From: Spirochaetaceae bacterium | GTDB lineage: Bacteria; Spirochaetota; Spirochaetia; Treponematales; Breznakiellaceae | Assembly: GCA_031281945.1 (NCBI GenBank) | Contig: JAITER010000079.1 | Location: 1-47,326 of the forward strand | Length of the DNA stretch: 47,326 nt | Direction of reading: 5' to 3' | Shown: positions 41,127 through 47,326 of the stretch, piece after piece | Position numbering within the stretch: position 1 is the stretch's first letter | Layout of the letters: each line of letters begins with the position of its first letter | Made by a program: the position numbers and the translations under genes | Notes under the pieces: generated by a model | What the model was told of the DNA's origin: nothing | Databases searched by the model: none | What the model saw: the letters and a program-made list of their open reading frames with translations, nothing else

Positions 41127-42292
41127 AAAAAATATGTATTATCGGCGGGTGCGGTCATGTAGGCGTCCCGCTGGGGCTGGCGCTTGCGGAACGGGGCTTT
41201 GACGTAACTCTAGTCGACGTCAACGCCGGAGCTGTAGAAAGCATAAACAACCGAAAACCGCCGTTTAAAGAAGCGGGCGCGGCGAAAATACTGCAAGACC
41301 GCATCGGAAAAAATTTGACCGCCACAACAAACGTGGAGGCGGTGAAAGAGCAGGATGCGGTTGTATTCGTCACCGGCACGCCTGTCGACGAACATCACAA
41401 CCCCAAAATCAACGACGTATTAAAAGTCGTCAGAACATATCTTGATTTGATGAACAAAGAACAGTTGGTGATTTTACGAAGCACTATTTTCCCTGGAACC
41501 ACCGGATTAATCGCCGAATTATTGCGCGATAAATTCGGTTCAGCCAAACTGGCTTTTTGCCCGGAACGTATTGTGCAAGGCGAAGGCGTCGAAGAAATCT
41601 TCAACCTGCCGCAAATTATCGCGCCGTCTTCGGAAGAAGCGTACATTGAGGCGAGCGCCGTCTTTTCAAAAATAGCGCCAAAAATAATACGGCTCGAGGC
41701 GAAAGAAGCGGAACTGGTGAAGCTCATCACAAACACCTGGCGTTATCTGGAGTTCGCCGCGGCCAACGCTTTCTACATGATGGTTGAACATGAAGGGCTG
41801 GATTTTTATACGGTGTACAACGCGCTAAAAGAAGACTACCCGCGGGCGAAACATTTTCCTTCCGCAGGGCTTGCGGCGGGCCCGTGTTTGTTCAAAGATA
41901 CGATGCAACTTTCCGCATTCTACCAGAACAACTTTTTCCTGGGGCAGTCGGCCATGCTGGTAAATGAAGGGTTGCCGAATTTTCTGGTTGATCAATTGGA
42001 AAAGAAGATGGGTTCTCTCGCGCATAAAAAAATAGCGTTGCTTGGCATGACGTTCAAGGCGAACAATGACGACGTCCGCGAAAGTTTATCGTTCAAGATA
42101 AAAAAATTGCTCGAATTTAAAATGGCGAAGCCGCTTACGCACGACCCTTACGCCGCCGGCGATTTTATGCCTTTGGACGAGGTCTTGAAACAGGCTGAAG
42201 GGGTTGTTTTGGGAACTCCGCACGATGAATATAAAAACATCGCGCTTTCCGTCCCATTCGTAGACTGCTGGGGTTTTTGGAAACGAGTTTAA
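41123..42292 (+). CDS. UDP-glucose/UDP-ManNAc 6-dehydrogenase family protein
   Basis: A 389-residue NAD-dependent nucleotide-sugar dehydrogenase that oxidises C6 of a UDP-sugar to the uronic acid. Seen in order: the Rossmann GGCGHVGVPLGLALAERG, VFVTGTPVDE, STIFPGTTG, CPERIVQGEG (WecC-like), and the catalytic Cys255 in GLAAGPCLFKDT, followed by GMTFKANNDDVRES. Substrate (UDP-Glc or UDP-ManNAc) cannot be decided by eye; the CPERI..G pattern leans to the ManNAc type. There is no Shine-Dalgarno site: the ATG overlaps the stop of the leader ORF. It is first of the glycan cluster; a hairpin follows. Confidence 0.9.
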   Translation: MKKICIIGGCGHVGVPLGLALAERGFDVTLVDVNAGAVESINNRKPPFKEAGAAKILQDRIGKNLTATTNVEAVKEQDAVVFVTGTPVDEHHNPKINDVLKVVRTYLDLMNKEQLVILRSTIFPGTTGLIAELLRDKFGSAKLAFCPERIVQGEGVEEIFNLPQIIAPSSEEAYIEASAVFSKIAPKIIRLEAKEAELVKLITNTWRYLEFAAANAFYMMVEHEGLDFYTVYNALKEDYPRAKHFPSAGLAAGPCLFKDTMQLSAFYQNNFFLGQSAMLVNEGLPNFLVDQLEKKMGSLAHKKIALLGMTFKANNDDVRESLSFKIKKLLEFKMAKPLTHDPYAAGDFMPLDEVLKQAEGVVLGTPHDEYKNIALSVPFVDCWGFWKRV

Positions 42293-42309
42293 AATAAGGG
42301 CGAGCGCCC

Positions 42310-42354
42310 GCCTTTCCGCCGCTTGGAGCGGTTCAATTAAGGCGGCGGAAAGGC
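42310..42354 (+). terminator. Terminator-like hairpin after the dehydrogenase gene
   Basis: A perfect 13-base inverted repeat (GCCTTTCCGCCGC at 42310-42322, complement at 42342-42354) with a 19-base loop, followed by TTTAAAAC. It may reduce read-through into the epimerase. Confidence 0.6.
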
Positions 42355-42461
42355 TTTAAAACAATTAAAACGAAACGGCGAACAGCAAAAGACGGCGAAA
42401 AAACAGGCGGCGCTTCCAGCCGCCGTCAGCGTTAAAAGCCGGCGTTTTTTAGGAGTAAAAC

Positions 42462-43481
42462 ATGAAGATTCTAGTTACCGGCTCCGCGGGGTTTATATGC
42501 GGATACCTGGTGGAAGAGTTGCTGAAAAACGGGCATACGGTTGTCGGAATCGACAACTATTCCAAATACGGGCCGGTTAAAAAATCATACGACGGGAATC
42601 CTAACTACCAGTTTTATCAGCATGACATGAAGAACGTGGATTTTATAAAAGAATGCGCGGCGGACTGCGACCACATAGTCGCGGCGGCGGCGATGATAGG
42701 CGGAATATCATATTTCCACGAAATGGCGTATGAACTGCTCGCGGAAAACGAGCGTATATTAGCCGCGACTTTTGACGCAGCTATTTGGGCGTATAAAACG
42801 AAGAAGTTGCAAAAAATCACCGTGTTAAGTTCCAGCATGGTCTATGAATCCGCCGTCTCTTTCCCAAGCCGCGAAGGAGACGAGCGTAAATGCCCGCCGC
42901 CGTTAAGCACTTACGGCTTCCAAAAACTCGCCTCCGAATACTATTGCCAGGGGGCTTTTGAGCAGTACGGGCTGCCCTACACCATCGCCCGCCCGTTTAA
43001 CTGTGTGGGAACCGGAGAAAAACGGGCGCTTTGCGACAAAGAAATTTATTCGGGGAACATCGCTTTGGCGATGAGCCATGTCGTGCCGGATTTGGCGCAA
43101 AAAATCATACGCGGGCAGGATCCGTTGCGCATCCTGGGTTCCGGCGCCCAGATCCGTCATTACACATACGCAGGGGATTTGGCCCGCGGCATCCGCTTGT
43201 GCATAGAAAGCCCCGCCGCCCTTAACCAGGACTTTAATTTGTCAACGCCCGATTCCACCACCGTTTTGGAACTGGCCCAGGCTATATGGAAAAAGATAAA
43301 CCCCGGCAAACCGTTCCGTTATGTGTCAGACAAGCCGTACAAATACGACGTCCAAAAACGTACGCCTTCCGTTCAAAAGGCGAAAGACTTGCTTGGATTT
43401 TCGGCGGATACAAAACTTGACGCTATTTTGGATGAAGTGATTCCCTGGATAGCGGAGCAAATAAAGGCGGGAGGCATTTAA
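42462..43481 (+). CDS. NAD-dependent sugar epimerase/dehydratase
   Basis: A 339-residue extended short-chain dehydrogenase that works on nucleotide sugars. It has the Rossmann GSAGFICGYLVEELL at residues 7-21, AAAAMIGG, the SSSMVYES strand and the catalytic YGFQKLASEYY (Tyr-x3-Lys), then RPFNCVGTGEKRA and the substrate-side RHYTYAGDLARGI. Relatives include UDP-glucose 4-epimerase and GDP-sugar epimerases; the exact substrate is open. TAGGAG precedes the ATG. Its TAA stop overlaps by one base (TAATG) an ATG that begins the poly-C-linked methyltransferase frame. Confidence 0.9.
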   Translation: MKILVTGSAGFICGYLVEELLKNGHTVVGIDNYSKYGPVKKSYDGNPNYQFYQHDMKNVDFIKECAADCDHIVAAAAMIGGISYFHEMAYELLAENERILAATFDAAIWAYKTKKLQKITVLSSSMVYESAVSFPSREGDERKCPPPLSTYGFQKLASEYYCQGAFEQYGLPYTIARPFNCVGTGEKRALCDKEIYSGNIALAMSHVVPDLAQKIIRGQDPLRILGSGAQIRHYTYAGDLARGIRLCIESPAALNQDFNLSTPDSTTVLELAQAIWKKINPGKPFRYVSDKPYKYDVQKRTPSVQKAKDLLGFSADTKLDAILDEVIPWIAEQIKAGGI

Positions 43482-43484
43482 TGA

Positions 43485-43499
43485 CCCCCCCCCCCCCCC
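43485..43499 (+). repeat. Homopolymer run of 15 C between the ATG and the methyltransferase frame
   Basis: Fifteen C beginning two bases after ATG 43481-43483. As assembled, this ATG reads 19 codons and stops at TGA 43538-43540; with 14 or 17 C it would join the methyltransferase frame. Confidence 0.92.
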
Positions 43500-43550
43500 G
43501 CGCAAACCGGCGCGTCAAAAATACAGGAGAAAGAGATTGACGCCAGGCGC

Positions 43551-44192
43551 TTGTACCATAACAGGTTTGATAAAAAAGAGGGCGCGAAACAGGCTGTGTG
43601 GAAGACGCTGTGCGTTCATTTTTTCCAACGTTTCACGCCTAAAAAGGGGCGCGTCATGGATATAGCCGCCGGAAATTGCGAGTTCATAAATCATATTGAA
43701 GCAAACGAAAAAATCGCTTTCGATATTAACGGGGACGCCGCTTTATTCGCCAAACCGGACGTCCGGTTTATTCACGACACGTTTTTTAATATGGGAAGCT
43801 ATGCGATTGGCGAATTTGAGGTTGTTTTCGCGTCAAACATCTTTGAACATCTGGATTCCAAAGAACAGGTTGTTTCCGCGATGAAGCTCTGCTATGAACG
43901 GCTTGTTCCGGGAGGAAAACTCCTTGTATTGCAGCCTAACATTAAATACACAGGCGGCGCGTACTGGGATTTTATCGACCATAAAACGCCGTTAACCGAT
44001 AAATCCGTCGTCGAAGCCGGACTTTTATGCGGGTTTAAGGCGGCGCGCGTTTTGCCGCGGTTTTTACCATACACAACTCGCTCCCGTCTGCCGCAACATC
44101 CGGCGTTTGTTTGGCTATATTTGAAGACGCCCCCGGCCTGGGCTGTATTTGGCAAGCAATCTTTTATAGTTCTGGAAAAACCCCGTGAATAG
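43551..44192 (+). CDS. SAM-dependent methyltransferase, likely phase-variable (out of frame with its ATG as assembled)
   Basis: A 213-residue class I methyltransferase: motif I is VMDIAAGNCEFINH, followed by FEVVFASNIFEHL and LVPGGKLLVLQPN. It probably modifies a sugar of the surface glycan. The coordinates start at an in-frame TTG without a good ribosome binding site. The same frame stays open upstream to the C run and encodes natural-looking sequence (ASKIQEKEIDARRLYHNRF), so the true N-terminus lies upstream. With 14 C the protein would begin at ATG 43481 and gain about 23 residues; with the 15 C shown, that ATG is out of frame. An ATT codon at 43536 preceded by AGGAG is a second possible start. 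The next gene overlaps its stop by eight bases. Confidence 0.8.
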   Translation: MYHNRFDKKEGAKQAVWKTLCVHFFQRFTPKKGRVMDIAAGNCEFINHIEANEKIAFDINGDAALFAKPDVRFIHDTFFNMGSYAIGEFEVVFASNIFEHLDSKEQVVSAMKLCYERLVPGGKLLVLQPNIKYTGGAYWDFIDHKTPLTDKSVVEAGLLCGFKAARVLPRFLPYTTRSRLPQHPAFVWLYLKTPPAWAVFGKQSFIVLEKPRE

Positions 44193-45279
44193 CGTAAACA
44201 TCATCATTCCGGTGTACAACGAAGCGGAAAACATACGCCGCGCCGTTCTTGGCATAGAGGCCGCCGCAACCATGCCGCATAACATAATGATTGTGTACGA
44301 CGGGGAAGAAGACGATACTGTGCCGGTTGTAAAAGAAATGCAAAAAACGGCGCCCGGAATCGAGCTTGTAAAAAACAAATACGGGAAAGGCCCGTTAAAC
44401 GCGATAAAAACAGGGTTGGAAGCCGCGAACGGGACTTACGCGCTTGTTACGATGGCGGATTTATCCGACCCGCCTGAAGTTATGAACGCGCTGTACGAAA
44501 AGGCTGAAGCTGAAAACGCGGATATTGTGTGCGCTTCCCGCTACATGAAAGGCGGCAAACAGTCGGGCGGGCCGTTTTTTAAAAGCCTCCTTTCCCGCAT
44601 AGCCGGTCTTTCGTTGCGTTACGCAGCCAAACTTCCCACCCATGACGCGACTAACAGTTTTAAACTGTACCGCGTTTCATTCCTAAAAACACAAACAATA
44701 GAAAGCTCAGGCGGTTTTGAGCTGGGCCTGGAGTTGGTCGCGAAAGCTTTCGCCGGCGGCTATAAAATCGCCGAGACGCCTACAACATGGACGGAGCGGG
44801 AGGCGGGAAAGTCAAACTTCCGGCTTTTAAAATGGTTAAAAAATTACATACACTGGTATATTTACATCTTTACGGCGCGAAAAAAAGGGATTATGCGTTA
44901 CGCGCCGCGCTTTGTTTTTTACGCTGCGGCGGGCGGCGTATGCGCCCTAATCAACTGGTCGTTTTTTTATATTTTGCATTACTTAGCCCATATCAATTAT
45001 TTGCCCGCCGCGGCTGTTAGCTTTTGTTTTTCCACTACGGCGAATTACGCTTTGAGCTCCCTTATTTTTAAATCAAAAGGTCGGCGAAAACTGGCCGAAT
45101 ATGTTTTGGTTTTGTTAGCAAGCGCGGCGGCCCTTTCCATCGATTTGGGGGTTATGTACGCGCTGATTGAGCGCCTTGATTTTTCGCCTATGGCCGCGAA
45201 GATTTTGGGAACCGGAAGCGCGTTTTTATTCAACTACTCGGCAAGGCAGTTTTTTATATTTTCGCCGGAAGAAAAATAA
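44185..45279 (+). CDS. GT2 glycosyltransferase fused to a GtrA-like membrane domain
   Basis: A 364-residue fusion. Residues 1-230 are a dolichyl-phosphate-mannose-synthase-like family 2 transferase (VNIIIPVYNEAENIRR, the DGEEDD and MADLSDPPEVM acidic motifs, and TWTEREAGKSNFRLLKW), which would make a polyprenyl-phosphate sugar. Residues about 235-360 are four membrane helices of the GtrA/DPMS2 type (FVFYAAAGGVCALINWSFFYIL, ending NYSARQFFIF), which anchor the enzyme or help flip the lipid-linked sugar. The start is GTG inside the end of the methyltransferase gene. The lipid-linked sugar would suit a GT-C-type enzyme such as the next gene may encode. Confidence 0.9.
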   Translation: MNSVNIIIPVYNEAENIRRAVLGIEAAATMPHNIMIVYDGEEDDTVPVVKEMQKTAPGIELVKNKYGKGPLNAIKTGLEAANGTYALVTMADLSDPPEVMNALYEKAEAENADIVCASRYMKGGKQSGGPFFKSLLSRIAGLSLRYAAKLPTHDATNSFKLYRVSFLKTQTIESSGGFELGLELVAKAFAGGYKIAETPTTWTEREAGKSNFRLLKWLKNYIHWYIYIFTARKKGIMRYAPRFVFYAAAGGVCALINWSFFYILHYLAHINYLPAAAVSFCFSTTANYALSSLIFKSKGRRKLAEYVLVLLASAAALSIDLGVMYALIERLDFSPMAAKILGTGSAFLFNYSARQFFIFSPEEK

Positions 45280-45291
45280 AGGAAATGAATT

Positions 45292-47326
45292 ATGAAAATC
45301 GAAAATCTCCTAAAAAAGATCCCGGAGCGGAAAATAAACGCGGGATTGCGAATAACGGCTTTGGCCGGCGCCGCGGTCTGCATCGCCGTGTTTTTTATAC
45401 CGGCGGCGCGTTCCGCAATCATCCAGTTTTTTGAAATCCTGCTGGGCCGCCGGCTTAATCCCCCGCACTGGGACGGCCTGCTCGCAAAATGGGCGCCTAC
45501 CGGGTTGCTTTTATGCGCGGTTATGGCGCTCATCGCCGAAAGAAAACGTCCGGTAATACTCAAATGGCTCGCCCGCGTTAAAAAACAATTGAATAATCAT
45601 AAAAAGCTGATTATCACGGCGTTCTTTGTTTTAATGACGGTAAATTTTTTAAAGTCCCTGAATTTGCCGGCCGCGGGCGCCGGGCTTGATCCTTCATGGA
45701 AGTGGGCCGTCAATAATATAGCCTATAACCATCAGTACACATTCGGAAAAGACGTAACTTTTACATACGGCCCTTTGGGATATTTGTTTGAAAGTCAACA
45801 TTACGCCGAAACCATTATACAGGGAATAGCGTTAAACGTTTTTTGCGTAGGCGTTATATTGCTGTTATTCTATTTGAATTACAAAAAGAAGATGTATTCA
45901 ATTCAGAAGCTGTTCATATTCAGTTTATTTCTGTTTATTTTTACTGGAATTATTTCATGCGAATGGATATGGAATATAATGCTTTTTTTTCTGTTTTCCA
46001 CGTGTTATTTATTGCGGGAAGACAAACGCCTCCGCTTCCCTCTCATAATTTGCGCGGGCTTTTTGAGCGCCTTTTCCCTGCTACTTAAATTCAACACCGC
46101 GGTTTTAGCCGCCGCCCTCTCAGGCGCCCTGGCTCTTATGCTCTTGCTGCGCGGCGGTAAAAGGCTGTTTGCGTGGTATATAGGCCTGTTTTTCCCCGCG
46201 TACATCGCTTTTACGGCCGCCGGCTCCGCGTTCTTTTTCAAAAATATAAATAATTTTATTGTGTGGTTGCAAATGTCCGTGGAAATAGCCGGAGGGTTTA
46301 GCTCCGCTATGGTTGTAAAGGGTTTATTTATTTTTACGGCGGCCGCAGTTCTTATAATAATTATATATTTGCGCTTCGCGTATACGCAAAAGAAGGAAAA
46401 TGTTTTCGCGTTGTGCGTCATAGGGACGGCCGTCTTGTTTTTTTCGTTTAAGCACGGTTTTGTGCGGCAGGACGGGCACATGCTCAGTTTTTTTACTGCG
46501 GTTCCTTTTTTAACAGGATTTCTTTTTTTATTTTCTCCGCCAAGCTCTTACAAAAAAAGCCGCGCTATGTTTCAAACAACCGTTTTTTTATGTCTTTTGG
46601 GCGCCGTCAACATAGTCTTTATCCCCGGCCTTATAAAAGGCGTTTTTAACAACGCTTATCTTATCACTCAATTGGGGAAAAATTATAAGACGTTTAACGA
46701 AAGAAAAATGGAAGGCCCAAAAGCGGACGCGCTTCCCGCCGAATGGAACGCTAAAATAGCGGACTCCTCCATTCAGGCGACGCCCTGGGAGCTAAGTTAC
46801 GCGGCGGCGAATCATTGGAAAGGCTGGCGGCCAAATCCGGTTATGCAATTATACAGCGTTTATACAAAAAAACTTGACGAATACAGCGCCGCCTCTTTTG
46901 CGCCGGAAAACGCGCCGCGTTTTATACTGCTGGAATATTACGCGATTGACGGGCGCAATATGTTTGTAGACTCCCCCGCGACATGGAACGCCATCCTGCC
47001 CAATTATACAATCTTGACGCGGGATGAAAGCAGGGCGCTGTTGTCAAAAAAAGACGCCCATAAATCATTAAATTTCGAGCCGGTTTTTTCCGCCTCCTAT
47101 AAATTTAATGAGACGATACCCGTTCCGCAATCTCCGGATCCGGTTTACGCGAAAATTATTATTAAAGATTCGATTTTTGGCAAACTTGCGACGACTCTGT
47201 TCCGGGGGAATCCTCCCTCCATGACCGTTAAATATCATGACGGAGCGCCGGGGGGGGGGGGGGGGTGTAAAATGTTTTCGTTTAAACGCGGTTACGTTGC
47301 AAAACCCCGCGATGCTGAATTACATC
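45292..47326 (+). CDS. Large multi-pass membrane protein, GT-C glycosyltransferase-like; runs off the window
   Basis: At least 678 codons from ATG 45292 (AAGGAA upstream) to the window edge without a stop, so the C-terminus is missing. About ten membrane helices fill the first 430 residues; the rest is a soluble, probably periplasmic domain. An early loop reads GLDPSWKWAVNN...FGKDVTFTYGPLGYL; an acidic residue in the first periplasmic loop and this DxSW/TYGPLG pattern recall GT-C enzymes that use polyprenyl-phosphate sugars. The family assignment is by eye. Near residue 654 the frame crosses 16 G, read as Gly codons. With 15 G the alternative frame is also open to the edge; with 17 or 14 G it meets TAA at once. 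It directly follows the GT2-GtrA gene, which could make its donor. Confidence 0.75.
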   Translation, partial: MKIENLLKKIPERKINAGLRITALAGAAVCIAVFFIPAARSAIIQFFEILLGRRLNPPHWDGLLAKWAPTGLLLCAVMALIAERKRPVILKWLARVKKQLNNHKKLIITAFFVLMTVNFLKSLNLPAAGAGLDPSWKWAVNNIAYNHQYTFGKDVTFTYGPLGYLFESQHYAETIIQGIALNVFCVGVILLLFYLNYKKKMYSIQKLFIFSLFLFIFTGIISCEWIWNIMLFFLFSTCYLLREDKRLRFPLIICAGFLSAFSLLLKFNTAVLAAALSGALALMLLLRGGKRLFAWYIGLFFPAYIAFTAAGSAFFFKNINNFIVWLQMSVEIAGGFSSAMVVKGLFIFTAAAVLIIIIYLRFAYTQKKENVFALCVIGTAVLFFSFKHGFVRQDGHMLSFFTAVPFLTGFLFLFSPPSSYKKSRAMFQTTVFLCLLGAVNIVFIPGLIKGVFNNAYLITQLGKNYKTFNERKMEGPKADALPAEWNAKIADSSIQATPWELSYAAANHWKGWRPNPVMQLYSVYTKKLDEYSAASFAPENAPRFILLEYYAIDGRNMFVDSPATWNAILPNYTILTRDESRALLSKKDAHKSLNFEPVFSASYKFNETIPVPQSPDPVYAKIIIKDSIFGKLATTLFRGNPPSMTVKYHDGAPGGGGGCKMFSFKRGYVAKPRDAELH
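47250..47265 (+). repeat. Homopolymer run of 16 G inside the last gene
   Basis: Sixteen G within the coding frame, read as CCG then five GGG codons before TGT. The window ends 61 bases later, which may reflect assembly trouble at the run. Confidence 0.92.

Noticed and set aside
46005-46481. 158-residue minus-strand frame
   Set aside because: It is antisense to the open frame of the large membrane protein, whose hydrophobic pattern and continuous frame from 45292 are clearly the coding ones.
1-47326. tRNA, rRNA, CRISPR arrays and complete insertion sequences
   Set aside because: I looked in the intergenic stretches for T-loop (GGTTCRA) signatures, regular spaced repeats and transposase-like frames and found none.

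Overview
The window reads as about 47 kb of a bacterial chromosome, most likely a spirochaete of the genus Treponema and possibly a gut-symbiont type. The reasons are gene content and order: dxr directly followed by rseP, the order rpsP-khpA-rimM-trmD-rplS, a spirochaete-style PUR-domain nucleic-acid-binding protein, an HD-GYP protein, and several small exported proteins of treponemal style. A metF-fhs pair (one-carbon / Wood-Ljungdahl methyl branch) and a lipoprotein xylanase would suit a lignocellulose-feeding host gut. The taxonomic call is inference and no rRNA is present. Bases 7-40 are an Illumina TruSeq adapter left at the end of the assembly, so the window is probably a whole short-read contig.

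Layout. 0.3-3.2 kb: metF and fhs behind a near-consensus promoter. 3.6-7.1 kb (minus): an HD phosphohydrolase, two exported proteins of unknown function and coaD. 7.3-11.3 kb (plus): a diaminopimelate-decarboxylase-like enzyme, dxr and rseP. 11.9-15.9 kb (plus): PUR protein, rsmE, a WecG/TagA-like transferase, a BirA-type biotin ligase and a membrane protein with a degenerate alpha/beta-hydrolase core. 16-18.6 kb (minus): an MFS carrier and enolase. 19-21.2 kb (plus): an exported helical protein and biotin carboxylase. 21.4-30.5 kb (minus): amt-PII, argC, nucleosidase, a basic zinc-binding protein, a FlgM-like peptide, yraN, an HD-GYP protein, and the rpsP-khpA-rimM-trmD-rplS operon. 31-35.7 kb (plus): GH10 xylanase, fabH, fabD. 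35.9-38.2 kb (plus): Wzz-like and SLBB polysaccharide-export proteins. 38.2-40.1 kb (minus): prfB with its programmed frameshift, and yebC. 41-47.3 kb (plus): a surface-glycan cluster (nucleotide-sugar dehydrogenase, epimerase, methyltransferase, GT2-GtrA fusion, and a large membrane protein running off the end).

The most interesting signal is that the glycan cluster looks wired for phase variation. Five uninterrupted G or C runs of 14-16 bases occur in the window, four of them in or next to this cluster. One lies inside a 52-codon leader ORF that follows a TTGACT-N17-TATAAT promoter and a Shine-Dalgarno site, and whose stop overlaps the dehydrogenase ATG; only this C-count (modulo 3) keeps the leader open to that overlap. 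Another begins one base after an ATG that overlaps the epimerase stop; as assembled (15 C) the ATG is out of frame with the methyltransferase, while 14 C would join them. A third is inside the last glycosyltransferase-like gene. Exact run lengths from short reads are uncertain.

Other threads: six genes lack a Shine-Dalgarno site and instead carry a TANNNT hexamer 6-7 bases before the start, as leaderless genes do; the MFS gene has its first helix in frame upstream of any standard start codon; the PII protein lacks the uridylylated tyrosine; and a dispersed, hairpin-forming intergenic repeat occurs in at least three copies.
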